From positions 2,170,001 through 2,234,000 of the forward strand of contig NZ_CP060789.1 of the NCBI RefSeq assembly GCF_014489575.1: a stretch of 64,000 nucleotides of DNA, read 5' to 3'. Below are positions 54,191 to 63,258 of the stretch, piece by piece. Every line of letters starts with the position of its first letter. The stretch's first letter is position 1. The notes beneath the pieces are model-generated. The model ran no database searches, was not told where the DNA came from, and saw only the letters and a program-made list of their open reading frames with translations. Both the position numbers and the translations under genes were made by a program. The stretch is from Tessaracoccus defluvii (GTDB lineage Bacteria > Actinomycetota > Actinomycetes > Propionibacteriales > Propionibacteriaceae).

Positions 54191-54324
54191 CCCGGCCTTG
54201 CAGCTGGCCAGCTGACAACGGACGATACCAGCCCGAAGCAGACCACGTCTCCTGCGCCGCGCCAAACGCTGCAGCCGGTGTGGCGTGACGGTGAAAGGCC
54301 TTGTCAATGGCATGCAGATCCGAC
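54191..54324 (-). promoter_or_regulatory. Leader of array 1, repeat-proximal part (split by IS30)
   Basis: Homologous to the leader of array 2 (59169 onward): shared blocks ACAACGGACGATACCA and CTTGTCAA.GGCA.GCAGATCCGA. The homology resumes beyond the IS at 55417-55455 (CGCGCACAGGGT), showing that the element landed inside a once continuous leader. Confidence 0.8.
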
Positions 54325-55416
54325 GGCAGTGTCATACCGTGGAAGCAACACTGCAGGTTGATGAGAGGTTCTCCGGCGTGACGCAACGACGACCACTGAC
54401 CGCCCACGACAGGGCCGAGATCTCCACAGGTCTGAAGGCCGGCTGGGGTATCCGACGGATCGCGGTCCACCTTGACCGGGCCCCGTCCGTCATCAGCCGT
54501 GAAGTCCGTCGTAACGCCACCAAGACCTGCGGCTACCGCGTGGTCCGAGCCGACGTCGAGGCCCAGCGCCGCCGCCGACGCCCCCAGACCCGCAAAATCG
54601 ATGCCGACCCGGTACTGCGGGCCCGCGTGCTGGGCGACCTGAAACGATCCCGAACACCACGCCAGATCGCTGGACGGTTGCGTCTGGAGGCCACTGACCC
54701 CACTGTGGAGACCATGGTCCACTCCACACCGGCTGATGGTGCTCAGGTCTCCCATGAGGCGATCTACCGGTTCATCTACGCCCTCCCCAAGGGCGAGCTG
54801 GCCCGTAACTCGGTGATGCTCAGGTCCAAGCGCACCAGCCGTAAACCACGCTCAAAGGAAGGGCGCGGAGCGCCGATCGTCGCGATGGTCTCGATCGATG
54901 ACCGGCCCGCTGACGTCCCCGAACGCAGGATCCCCGGCGCGTGGGAGGGAGACCTGATCATCGGTGCTCACGGCAAATCAGCGGCAGCCACGCTGGTTGA
55001 ACGCGTCACCCGTTTCACAGTCATCTGCGGCCTTCCCGAAGGGAAGAAAGCCGTCGCGGTAGCCGACACGGTGGCCGAGCGGATGTGGCCCTTCCCTGAG
55101 GTACTACGAACCTCGCTGACCTGGGACCAGGGCACAGAGATGGCCGAGCATGCCCGGTTGACCGCTGCTGTGAACCTGCCTGTCTACTTCGCCCATCCCC
55201 GCTCGCCATGGGAACGGGGCACCAACGAAAACACCAACGGCCTGATCCGGGAGTACCTACCCAAGGGGACCTACATCACCAGCAACCAGGCCTACCTCGA
55301 CGCGATCGCTGATGAACTCAACGACCGCCCCCGAGCATCCCTTGGCTTCTACACCCCAAGAGAAAAATTCGAAGCCCTCCTCGCAGCCGATGTTGCTTCG
55401 ACGAATTGACACCGCC
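54325..55416 (+). mobile_element. IS30-family insertion sequence inside the array 1 leader
   Basis: Imperfect terminal inverted repeats start GGCAGTGTCA (left) and, on the other strand, GGCGGTGTCA (right), and share CGT.GAAGCAACA further in. GAC flanks both ends (54322-54324, 55417-55419), a 3-bp target duplication as expected for IS30. Confidence 0.85.
54378..55409 (+). CDS. IS30-family transposase
   Basis: A 343-residue protein: an N-terminal HTH (LTAHDRAEISTGLKAGWGIRRIAVHLDRAPSVISREV), VSHEAIYRFIYALPKG near 120, and the DDE core with WEGDLIIGAHGKSAAATLVER near 195, LTWDQGTEMAEH near 260 and the Glu in SPWERGTNENTNGLIREYLPKG near 297. GTG 54378 is preferred because earlier starts fall within or outside the left inverted repeat. 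Intact, so the element may be mobile. Confidence 0.93.
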   Translation: MTQRRPLTAHDRAEISTGLKAGWGIRRIAVHLDRAPSVISREVRRNATKTCGYRVVRADVEAQRRRRRPQTRKIDADPVLRARVLGDLKRSRTPRQIAGRLRLEATDPTVETMVHSTPADGAQVSHEAIYRFIYALPKGELARNSVMLRSKRTSRKPRSKEGRGAPIVAMVSIDDRPADVPERRIPGAWEGDLIIGAHGKSAAATLVERVTRFTVICGLPEGKKAVAVADTVAERMWPFPEVLRTSLTWDQGTEMAEHARLTAAVNLPVYFAHPRSPWERGTNENTNGLIREYLPKGTYITSNQAYLDAIADELNDRPRASLGFYTPREKFEALLAADVASTN

Positions 55417-55455
55417 GACCCCTTCTGAAGCGCTTCGCGCACAGGGTTGCAGCGC
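55417..55455 (-). promoter_or_regulatory. Leader of array 1, distal part beyond the IS
   Basis: Matches the array 2 leader around 59307-59332 (GCGCTTC, CGCGCACAGGGT). It is now 1.1 kb away from its array. Confidence 0.6.
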
Positions 55456-55519
55456 GGCGCCCACGCCCGGAGGCGCGCCTCTTGGCGGGTGGTCTGGCAC
55501 GCGCAGACGTGCATCACCG

Positions 55520-55819
55520 TCACAGCACCGCCCAGTGCAGCGACCGAGGCGCGAGATCGGTCTGTCCCAGCCTCACCACCACACCCCAGCAGTCCGCGCA
55601 CTGGCGAGCGAACCACAGGGAGTCTGTATCGGCATCGATGAGTGCCAGTGCCCGTGCCTGGAGCTCGCAGAAATCAGGCTCGTCGATGCTCAGGAGGAAG
55701 ACGGACTTCTGGACCCGGTCTCCGTGCACCTGCAACAGCGCCGCCAGCCGCGACCGTCTGTCGTCCTCGCGCACGTCGTACGCGGCCACCATCGTCAGCG
55801 CCACGACAACCCCGTCCAT
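55520..55819 (-). CDS. cas2: CRISPR-associated endonuclease Cas2
   Basis: A 99-residue Cas2: the first strand carries the metal-binding Asp (TMVAAYDVREDDRRSRLAALL, Asp 15). Then come GDRVQKSVFLLSID and a C-terminal strand WGVVVRLGQ. Cas2 dimers bridge two Cas1 dimers during spacer insertion. ATG 55819 lies inside the end of the RT-cas1 gene (25-bp overlap), so the two are translationally coupled. It separates RT-cas1 from array 1. Confidence 0.93.
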   Translation of the reverse strand: MDGVVVALTMVAAYDVREDDRRSRLAALLQVHGDRVQKSVFLLSIDEPDFCELQARALALIDADTDSLWFARQCADCWGVVVRLGQTDLAPRSLHWAVL

Positions 55820-57699
55820 GGGGTCCCCGGGTTCATGATGCTCACCATCAGCCTCTGCGCCTGACGGTAGAGATGGCGGCGGTAGCTGCCCGCGTAGTCG
55901 GGCAAGGCCCCGGACACGTCGCGATTCATGCGCTGTTCGTAGGCGGTCAGCAGTATCTCCTTGCCTGCCTTGGTCAGCAGCACAGCCGATCCCTCGTCGG
56001 GCCGGGCGTGCTCCGGACGTAGCCGCTGGAGCCGGCAGGCGTTGACCACCACCTGGTCGACGATGAGCGGACGCAGCTCCTCCATGAGGTCCAACGCGAG
56101 GCTGGGCCGGTTGTCCTGTGGGGTGTGCAGCACGCCGATCCCCGGGTCCAGGCCGGCCGCGTGCAGAGCGGTCACGCACTCCCCCAGCAGGATTGTGTAG
56201 AGGTAGGACAGCGCCGCGTTGACGACGTCTCGCGGCGGACGTCGGCTCCTCAGGGTGAATCGCATGCCCTCCGGCACCAGCAGCCCCAGAGCTGGGAAGT
56301 ACACCTGCGCGGCCGCCCCTTCCACTCCCATGATCTCCGCCTGTCCACGGGCCTCAGGCAGCAGGCGCCCGTACTGCTGCAACTGGACGACGGCTTCGGC
56401 CACCTCGTCATGCACGGGGCGACGGTTGAAGTGCATGAGGAGCGTGCGTTGATGCATGAGCTTCGAGGCAACTATGGCGCGGGCCAGGGCGTCGCCGCGG
56501 TCGGTCCCCTGGGTGGCGAGTTGGGCACGCAGGCGAGCCGGGCGGAACGGATGGGAGCCGCTATGGAGGCTGCCCTGATAGCTGCCCGAGCGTGAGGCGA
56601 ACACCACGTCCACATCGGAACCCAGCGCCCAGCTGCGCGCCCCTGCCGAGAGACCCACCGACCCGAACAGCACCACCCGTCCCACGTGGCCGGTGGGCAC
56701 ATCCAGCAGCACAGCGTCGTCCTTGCTCTCAACAAGGAGGCGACCCGACTGGATGCGCACCCGCCCACCCTGCACAGCCACGTAGACCACCTTCTCGTCG
56801 GGCTCCTTGACGCGATGCTCGTCGAGCGGTGGCGGGTAGCGGGACCCGAAGTCTTCGCCGAGGAACGTGAACCCTTCTGCGAACGACCTCACCGCCGTCT
56901 TCTTGGCGCCCAGGGACATACCCAACTCCTCTGCGGCTCGTGACGCTACTCGGAGGGCCTCGAGTGCGTCGTCGGTGTGATGGCAGGCGATGACGATGTC
57001 GTCGGCGTAACGCACCAACGGGAATCCGGCGCTCTGAACGTCGGTGTCCAGATCACGAAGTACGAGATTGGCCAGAAGCGGAGAGAGCGGGCACCCTTGC
57101 GGTACCCCTTCCAGGCTCCTCAACCCGCCGCCGCGCAGCCGCCTTGGGCGCGCCGCGAACAGATCTAGGAGGTGCGTCAACTCCTCGTCCGGCACCATCG
57201 CCTTGAGCGCTCGGACGGCGAGATCGCGCTTCACGCTCGGGAAGCAGTCGGCCACATCAGTGCGGACCACCCAGGAGAATCCCTCCTCGCGCAATCCGAC
57301 CACCTCCTGCACCGCGTCCGTCACACCCAGGCCCGGTCGGTACCCGAAGCTGGCCCGCCCGAGCGACGGGTCCACCAGCGGGGTGATCATCTCGAGGACC
57401 CGCCGGGCGACGATCCGGTCCTCCACCACAGGAATGTGGAGAACCCGACGCTTGGCGCCTGGGAGCACCATCTCGACAAGCGGATGCGGCTGCCAGGAGC
57501 CGGCATCGAGGGCCTCCGACCGCTCATCCAGGTAACGGTCGGCCTCCTCCCGAAAACGCCGCACGCCGTACGACAAGGTGCCATCGGCAACGTCGTCGCG
57601 CAGGATCCGTTCCCAGACAGGCTTGAGTTCATCGACGGCGAATCCCCGACCCCCCATCATCTCCGCCCTTCCCACTGCGTTCCTCATTGCGACGCCCAT
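55795..57699 (-). CDS. cas1: Reverse transcriptase-Cas1 fusion protein
   Basis: A 634-residue protein. The N-terminal 290 residues form a group-II-intron-like reverse transcriptase: VVRTDVADCFPSV with the first catalytic Asp near 148, GVPQGCPLSPLLANLVL near 198-214, VRYADDIVIAC with the YADD pair at 231-234, and FTFLGEDF near 278. Cas1 follows from about 303 (VVYVAVQGGRVRI), with the metal ligands Glu 460 (IMGVEGAAAQVYF), His 525 (IGVLHTPQ) and Asp 537 (LALDLMEELRP). All catalytic residues are present. RT-Cas1 proteins of type III loci can acquire spacers from RNA through cDNA. No Cas6 domain is fused at the N-terminus; cas6 is separate (59424-60218). Confidence 0.96.
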   Translation of the reverse strand: MGVAMRNAVGRAEMMGGRGFAVDELKPVWERILRDDVADGTLSYGVRRFREEADRYLDERSEALDAGSWQPHPLVEMVLPGAKRRVLHIPVVEDRIVARRVLEMITPLVDPSLGRASFGYRPGLGVTDAVQEVVGLREEGFSWVVRTDVADCFPSVKRDLAVRALKAMVPDEELTHLLDLFAARPRRLRGGGLRSLEGVPQGCPLSPLLANLVLRDLDTDVQSAGFPLVRYADDIVIACHHTDDALEALRVASRAAEELGMSLGAKKTAVRSFAEGFTFLGEDFGSRYPPPLDEHRVKEPDEKVVYVAVQGGRVRIQSGRLLVESKDDAVLLDVPTGHVGRVVLFGSVGLSAGARSWALGSDVDVVFASRSGSYQGSLHSGSHPFRPARLRAQLATQGTDRGDALARAIVASKLMHQRTLLMHFNRRPVHDEVAEAVVQLQQYGRLLPEARGQAEIMGVEGAAAQVYFPALGLLVPEGMRFTLRSRRPPRDVVNAALSYLYTILLGECVTALHAAGLDPGIGVLHTPQDNRPSLALDLMEELRPLIVDQVVVNACRLQRLRPEHARPDEGSAVLLTKAGKEILLTAYEQRMNRDVSGALPDYAGSYRRHLYRQAQRLMVSIMNPGTPWTGLSWR

Positions 57700-57770
57700 G
57701 GGAACCCCACGGATTCACTCGATGATTCAGCACGCTCTCTCGCGCCGCCCCGCCTCGCCCCTTGTGTGGC

Positions 57771-59168
57771 GAGGAGGCGATGCTCGTCGTGCGAAGTGCC
57801 TTGGCACACGTGGCGACCAACTGGACGACGACCGATGGCGGCTGGTTTCTATGCACTCTTCGTGCGGAGTGCTTTCGCACTCGATGCAACCAAGGACCAG
57901 CAGACCGTCACGCTTCCATGCACTCTCTCGCACCACCGCAAGCCAACGAGGCGCTGCTCGAGCCCAAGTTCCTATGCGCTCTTTCGTGCGGAGTGCGTTT
58001 GCGCTCGCCAACTGGGATGCCGACCTGGAGGAGATGTTGTTTCTATGCACTCTTCCGTGCGGAGTGCTTTCGCACGGGACGAGTACCGCGACGCACTCAA
58101 GGAGAGACTGTGATCGTTTCTATGCACTCTTTCGTGCGGACTGCTTTCGCACATCGGATTCTGGACAGCAATGCCCGTAAGGCGGTTTCTATGCACTCTT
58201 TCGTGCGGAGTGCTTTCGCACCGGCGCTCGAGGGCGCCAATGACAGCAACCGCGCCCGGCGTTTCTATGCACTGTTTCGTGCGGAGTGCTTTCGCACGAG
58301 CAGTTTCCGGTCGAGCTCGAGCCCACGATGGTTTCTATGCACTCTTTCGTGCGGAGTGCTTTCGCACCGCTGATCGACAACCAGCGTTACGGCGTCGACT
58401 TCCAGATCGTTTCTATGCACTCTTTCGTGCGGAGTGCTTTCGCACAGGCGGCCACTGGCGTAGGACGCAGCGAAAGAGGGTTTCTGTGCACTCTTTCGTG
58501 CGGAGTGCTTTCGCACTCGTATACCACACCGTTGCGGTGTACGAAAGCCACGCGGAGTTTCTATGCACTCTTTCGTGCGGAGTGCTTTCGCACAACTACT
58601 AAAAGACGCTCTTCTCACCATGTCCGGTTTCTATGCACTCTTTCGTGCGGAGTGCTTTCGCACGTGATCGAGGCCCCTGAGGACGAGGGTACGGAGGAGT
58701 TTCTATGCACTCTTTCGTGCGGAGTGCTTTCGCACAGAGCGCATTCGTACGGCTGAGATCATCGGTCTGATGTTTCTATGCACTCTTTCGTGCGGAGTGC
58801 TTTCGCACAAGCCGACTCCGACGCCGACGGACCCCCCGTTTCTATGCACTCTTTCGTGCGGAGTGCTTTCGCACCGTGCGACGAGCGAGTGACCGATGCC
58901 GGTCAGCGGCAGGTTTCTATGCACTCTTTCGTGCGGAGTGCTTTCGCACACGTGGCAATTGTGCCGGTCTGTAAGGCTGGCCAAAAGTTTCTATGCACTC
59001 TTTCGTGCGGAGTGCTTTCGCACCTCACACCACAACGGGTGACCGAAGTTCTGTGGTGTTTCTATGCACTCTTTCGTGCGGAGTGCTTTCGCACTGAGAT
59101 CCTCGAACGGATCGCCCAGGAGCTCGGCGTTGTTTCTATGCACTCTTTCGTGCGGAGTGCTTTCGCAC
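57771..59168 (-). CRISPR. CRISPR array 2 (type III, 37-bp repeats)
   Basis: Sixteen good 37-bp repeats start at 58039, 58116, 58185, 58261, 58331, 58409, 58480, 58557, 58627, 58699, 58772, 58838, 58913, 58987, 59058 and 59132. To the left are increasingly decayed copies at 57968, 57912, 57845 (one base short) and 57771. Spacers are mostly 29-41 bp, a wider range than in array 1. The repeat core is GCGGAGTGC. Transcription is on the minus strand, with the leader at 59169-59340 next to cas6. Single changes occur in 58039, 58116, 58261 and 58480. Confidence 0.97.
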
Positions 59169-59340
59169 CCCAGCCTTCGAGACGGCCAACTAACAACGGA
59201 CGATACCACCTCCTTGCAGACTCGACGCGGAACACCCCGCGACGGGGACCACGACGCGCCCCTCATGCGCGAAGACCCTTGTCAAGGGCACGCAGATCCG
59301 AAGCCCCTCGGGCGCTTCCGCGCACAGGGTCCTGGGGGTC
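59169..59340 (-). promoter_or_regulatory. Leader of array 2
   Basis: Lies between the first repeat and the cas6 stop (59424). It shares several blocks with the array 1 leader (ACAACGGACGATACCA; CTTGTCAA.GGCA.GCAGATCCGA; CGCGCACAGGGT). It is intact here, so this array should still gain spacers. Confidence 0.8.
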
Positions 59341-59423
59341 CTGCCTCCCGCCTGAACGCCGCATTCGGGAGGTCGCCGACCGCGATGGAACGGCGCGATC
59401 CGCAGCAGCCCGGGCATGGCGCG

Positions 59424-60218
59424 TCAGACCCCCGCCGCTACGGGGCGACGCAGCGTGTCCGAGCGGGTCCTGCGCCCAGATCCCGCACGGCTGGCGCTCG
59501 GTGCGTCTGAGCGCACGCTGACAGTGCCGAACCCACGCGCCGTGTACGACCCGACCCCTGAGAACTGGGCCACCGCGAGCAGAAGAGACATGCTGCGGGC
59601 CACGCCGGCGTCGTCGCTCACGTAGCGCACCCTGCCCACCAGCCCGGGCACGCTCTTGCGGCCCGCGAGCACTGGCAGTGTGGAGATCTCTGCCAACTCC
59701 ACTCGGACCGACCGCGCCACCGCCACCGGGTCGTAGGCCAACAGCGGCACGCCACTCCAGGAGGTCCACGCCTCCAATGGCGAGCGCAGCAGCACTGAGG
59801 GGGTGGGCAGGACACTGGGCCGCCCCGATGTCCGGAACACCGTCGGCGTCTGGAACTCCACGTCCCACGTCGGAGACGGGCGCGTAAGCGCAAGCTGGCC
59901 CCACGAGGCCGATGCGGTCAGCCACGGACGTCCGGTGCGGATGATCTGCCGGCCGAGCCGCACAGTGGAACCGGTCGCCGCGCGTTCGAGGAACAGACTG
60001 CGCGCGTCGTCGGACAGGACCGACACCGAGATTCCGGGCGTTCCGTCCAACTCGCCGACCATCGATAGGGAGTACGGTTTGGAGATGGCCCCGTGAGGCA
60101 CCTTGCGCGGATCGGGCTCCTCCTCCTCGGCGTCGAACCAGCGGGTGAACGCGGCGTGGAGGTGATCCGCCTCAACCGGGTAGCCGACGTCCAAGGGCAC
60201 CCAGTAGGTCTCTGGCAT
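59424..60218 (-). CDS. cas6: CRISPR repeat endoribonuclease Cas6
   Basis: A 264-residue Cas6-type RAMP protein that cuts the array transcript within the repeats. The C-terminal glycine-rich loop VGSYTARGFGTVSVRS near 230-245 is the family hallmark. The N-terminal ferredoxin fold starts YWVPLDVGYP; HAAFTRWFDAEE near 21 holds the likely catalytic His, and KPYSLSMVGE near 47 is also typical. Last gene of the effector operon, 3 bp after the restored csx19 stop. Confidence 0.85.
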   Translation of the reverse strand: MPETYWVPLDVGYPVEADHLHAAFTRWFDAEEEEPDPRKVPHGAISKPYSLSMVGELDGTPGISVSVLSDDARSLFLERAATGSTVRLGRQIIRTGRPWLTASASWGQLALTRPSPTWDVEFQTPTVFRTSGRPSVLPTPSVLLRSPLEAWTSWSGVPLLAYDPVAVARSVRVELAEISTLPVLAGRKSVPGLVGRVRYVSDDAGVARSMSLLLAVAQFSGVGSYTARGFGTVSVRSDAPSASRAGSGRRTRSDTLRRPVAAGV

Positions 60219-60221
60219 CGC

Positions 60222-60654
60222 TCACTGCCCCCAGCGACGAGGCGGTAAAACGTCAGAGGCACCCGCGTGCTGCCGGAGCCATGCTGCGAGGCCACCGCCA
60301 CCACGTGCTGCTGCAAGGTGACCGCCGGGGCGCCGGAGTTGTCATGGAAGGCGCTTCCGGGCATGCGGATCTTGCCCGAGTCGTTGCCCCACACGGCCAC
60401 GTCCTGCGGGGCACCCGCCTCGGCCGCGGCCACGCGAGCGCCCACCATCCCACCGGGCAGCGATCCGTCCACGCGCACCCGCACCAGTTCGGTGGCTGAC
60501 CATCCCCACAGGTGGGACAGCTGCGCGGGCCGGGTGGCCGGCAGCCGCCCGTGGTGCAGGCCGCCCTCCTCCATGTCCAGCCAGAGCCACCCGTCTGCTT
60601 TGAGCTGCACAAGCTCGTCCCACGACGATGCCCCAAGGGCTTGATCTGGTTCAC
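60222..60654 (-). pseudogene. csx19: Csx19-like (TIGR03984) type III-D protein, two apparent frameshifts
   Basis: Restored length 144 residues. The core GWLWLDMEEGGLHHGRLP, LSHLWGWSATELVRVRV and VAVWGNDSGKIRMPGSAF fits the small Csx19 family found between RAMP genes in III-D loci. Adding one G at each of two runs (plus-strand C4 60631-60634 and C5 60228-60232) gives a clean frame from GTG 60654 (AAGGAGG upstream) to TGA just before cas6. The start overlaps the preceding gene's stop by 4 bp (GTGA). Probably intact in the organism. Confidence 0.65.
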
Positions 60655-61954
60655 ACTTCCTCCTTCGTGGTCTTATCGGGGTTGAGCCCCTTACCGGGCG
60701 CAGTCACCGCGGCCAGGAGTTCCTGGACGACGACGGGCCCCAGTTCCCCGAGCGATTCGGCAGTCACCGCTCCCGCCGGCATCCCCCGGCGTGCGATTTG
60801 AGTTCCAGCCAGCCGTAGCCCCGGGTACCCATGCCGCCCACCGTGGCGAGGCCGTCGTGCAGATCGCGCGCGACGTGGAGCATCAGGTTGCGGACAGGTT
60901 TCGGCATGTCGCCGCGGTTCCACCGGACCCGCAGCGGCACGTCCGTGCCGCGCTTCACGGCGCGGACCGTGAATAGCGAACCGTCCCTGGCGCCGCCGGT
61001 GAACCGGTCGATGGCCACGTGGGTGCGTGTGATGCAGCCAGCGCTCAGATCGGTCTCGCCGAACCACAACGCCCCCCGGCCGGTGCCTTGGGAACCGAAG
61101 AGGCCCGTCTCCACGGCCTTCACCTGGGACTCGTCGGCGCCGACGGCCTCGAGGATCGTTCGGGCGCGGTGCCGGAACACTCCCTTCCACGACGTGCCGG
61201 GCACGAGGGGTGCCCCGCCGCCGGCGTGGGCGATGACGGCGTGCTCCTGATGGGTTCCAACCTGGATCTTCTCCCCGTTGCCGACGTGGAGGGGTTCCTT
61301 GGCCGTGAAGTGGAGGGTGGTCCAACCGGATGGGGCGGCCGCTGCGGCGTCGACCGGCGGCCTGCTGGTGAACCACTCGCTGCGCTCGCCAAGCCAGAAC
61401 GTGAGGCCGTCCTCGGTGTTGAGGTCGACGGTGAAGTCGTCCACCCGAAGCACCTCGCACTCCCCCATGCCGGTGCCGCGGCCGCGACCGATGTGTGGGC
61501 GCCAGGACTTCAGGCTCGTGATGAGGTCCTCGGAGCGGTCGCCGTCGTGCTGGAAGGCGATGGTCAGGGTGGTGGGCGCGGACCACTCGTAGCTGCGCAG
61601 CGTGCGACCGCTCGCCGCGCCGCGCCGCGGGTCGACCTCGGTTGAGCCGCTGGTGTCGCGCTCGGCCGCCACGATGGCCCCGAGTACCGCCAGCCGGCTC
61701 GCCACCCGATCACCGTTGCCCGTGAGTTGCTCGAAGCCCTGCGGATCCGGGCCCAGCCAGTCATCGCCCCTCTCCTCAAGGTGGCGCTTCAGGGACCCGG
61801 CGATGCTGCTGCCCGGGATCCACGGTTGGTTCGTGCGCGGGTCCACGAGCACGGGCAGCTTCACGTTGTCGTCGGCTGCGGCGACGGTGCCGACGGCCCA
61901 CCGCGACGTCAGCCGGGCGTGGACGGCGATCAGGGTGACCTTGTTCTCGCTCAT
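60651..61954 (-). pseudogene. Csm3-like double RAMP protein of the III-D complex (one apparent frameshift near its end)
   Basis: Two RAMP domains in one chain. The first starts TLIAVHARLTSRWAVG with PWIPGSSIAGSLKRHLE. The second starts LHFTAKEPLHVGNGEKI and has PLVPGTSWKGVFRHRARTIL, FGSQGTGRGALWFGE and HVAIDRFTGGARDG, where the Asp matches the Csm3/Cmr4 RNA-cutting residue. It ends GMGTRGYGWLEL. As sequenced it stops at 60764. One extra G at the C5 run 60783-60787 extends it by about 40 residues to a stop at 60651 that overlaps the csx19 start, which supports the longer form. The alternative is a separate 43-residue gene from ATG 60782. ATG 61954 overlaps the csx10 stop. Confidence 0.82.
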
Positions 61955-63258
61955 CCGAGCCCCTTCAGTTGTGCGATGGCCTGGCGCCGATCGGATGACC
62001 TCTTCAGCGACGAGAGCAGCCCTTCCGCGACGCCGGGGGGTACGTCGTCCAGCCATGCCGCCTTGGCGGCCTCCCCAAGCTTGCCGGTGATCAGCATGCG
62101 CTGCATCGGGTTGGTCTCCATCCTCTCCAGATCGTGGGCGAGGTCCAGGAGGTTGCCGACCACCTGTGCGCGATCCGCCGCCGCGACGCGATCGACGAGC
62201 ACGGCCAGATCCACCGCCGGCTGAGCCAAGACCTGCGCGCGCGGTGGGACTGGCGGCGCCTCTGCCTGTGGCGGCGGCTCGGTCGATGTCACCGGTTGCC
62301 TGATGACCGCCGGCCCCACCTCGGGGCGCGCCTCGGGGGCCACCAGCGCCACCGCGCCGTAACCCTCGAGCCGACGGATGCCGAGGCCGCCGTGCAGCGC
62401 CTGCCATGCGGCCGGGTCTGTCGCCTTGAGCAGCGCCGATGAGCCCGCCTCCAGCGCCCAGTCCATCGGTTTCGGGATCCCCGCGCGGCCGTGCCATCCT
62501 CCGACGGACACGGGACGGGTCCGAACCTCGCCCACCTCGACCGAGGTACCGGCTGCTTCGACGGCCGCCTGGATCGCACCTGAGAGGTCCAGCGAACCGG
62601 CCCCCAGCTCATCGAGCAGGATGATCGGCTGCAGAGCGACGAGCATCACGGTGCCCGCCGTCGTCGGCGCGGGGAACGGGTCATCCGTCTCCTCGCACTC
62701 CCAGCGGCAGCGTCCCAGTACGGACCGCTGGCCGCCCACCGAGACGTTCCGGCCCGTCCTCAGCCAGCTCACCGTCTCCTGGTCGGGGTCCTCCAGCCGG
62801 AGGTAGCCGCTGTACACCACGCCCTTGCCGGAGGCCCGGCGGGTGAAGAGGACGCCGTCGACCGCCACGCCGTTCTTGAGGCTGGTGCGGGTGCTGGCCG
62901 TCATCCACTCGCGGGGCACGGACCAGCCCCGGCCCGCGACTCGGCCGTTGGCGGACGTCGCGGCGGTGGCCTCGTACTCCTGGTTGCCGTACTTCTCCCT
63001 GCTCCACAGCATGGGGATCAGCTGGGCGGCCTCGTCGCCGAGGGTGGGGACTGCGGCGTGAACGGTCATCAGGGAGCCGAACAGCTCATCGAACCGCTGC
63101 TGGTCTCCGGCTCGCTCCTGCCACCAGCCGGCGCCCAGCGCCCCGCGGACGACGGTGCCCGGGAGCACGTCGTAGGCGGGGCGGTCGAAGCCCACCTCCC
63201 GGGAGCGGCCCGCAGACACCACGGTGCGCGGTTCGAGCGTGTAGCGCAACCAGGTCAT
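61951..63258 (-). CDS. csx10: Csx10-like RAMP protein (type III-D)
   Basis: A 435-residue protein. The RAMP N-terminus WLRYTLEPRTVVSAGRSREVGFDRPAYDVLPGTVVRGALGAGWWQE is typical of Csx10, which occupies the Cas5-like position at the crRNA tag end in III-D. Later landmarks are TRRASGKGVVYSGYL, VGGQRSVLGRCRWEC and GGLGIRRLEGYGAVALV. The last 130 residues are a Pro-rich linker and a helical tail, possibly a Cas11/Csm2-like small-subunit piece. Coupled by ATGA overlaps on both sides. Confidence 0.87.
   Translation of the reverse strand: MTWLRYTLEPRTVVSAGRSREVGFDRPAYDVLPGTVVRGALGAGWWQERAGDQQRFDELFGSLMTVHAAVPTLGDEAAQLIPMLWSREKYGNQEYEATAATSANGRVAGRGWSVPREWMTASTRTSLKNGVAVDGVLFTRRASGKGVVYSGYLRLEDPDQETVSWLRTGRNVSVGGQRSVLGRCRWECEETDDPFPAPTTAGTVMLVALQPIILLDELGAGSLDLSGAIQAAVEAAGTSVEVGEVRTRPVSVGGWHGRAGIPKPMDWALEAGSSALLKATDPAAWQALHGGLGIRRLEGYGAVALVAPEARPEVGPAVIRQPVTSTEPPPQAEAPPVPPRAQVLAQPAVDLAVLVDRVAAADRAQVVGNLLDLAHDLERMETNPMQRMLITGKLGEAAKAAWLDDVPPGVAEGLLSSLKRSSDRRQAIAQLKGLG

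Noticed and set aside
53248..54288. Plus-strand frames encoding a repeated FVRGAFA-like peptide
   Set aside because: They are translations of the CRISPR repeats, since 37-bp repeats with about 33-bp spacers can stay open; not repeat proteins.
54300..54307. TTGACA on the minus strand in both leaders as a promoter -35
   Set aside because: Conserved in both leaders, but no -10-like hexamer 16-18 bp downstream in either; kept only as part of the leader homology.
57762..59521. Several open frames with repeated FRAECFRT/FVRSAFA peptides
   Set aside because: Same artefact, over CRISPR array 2.
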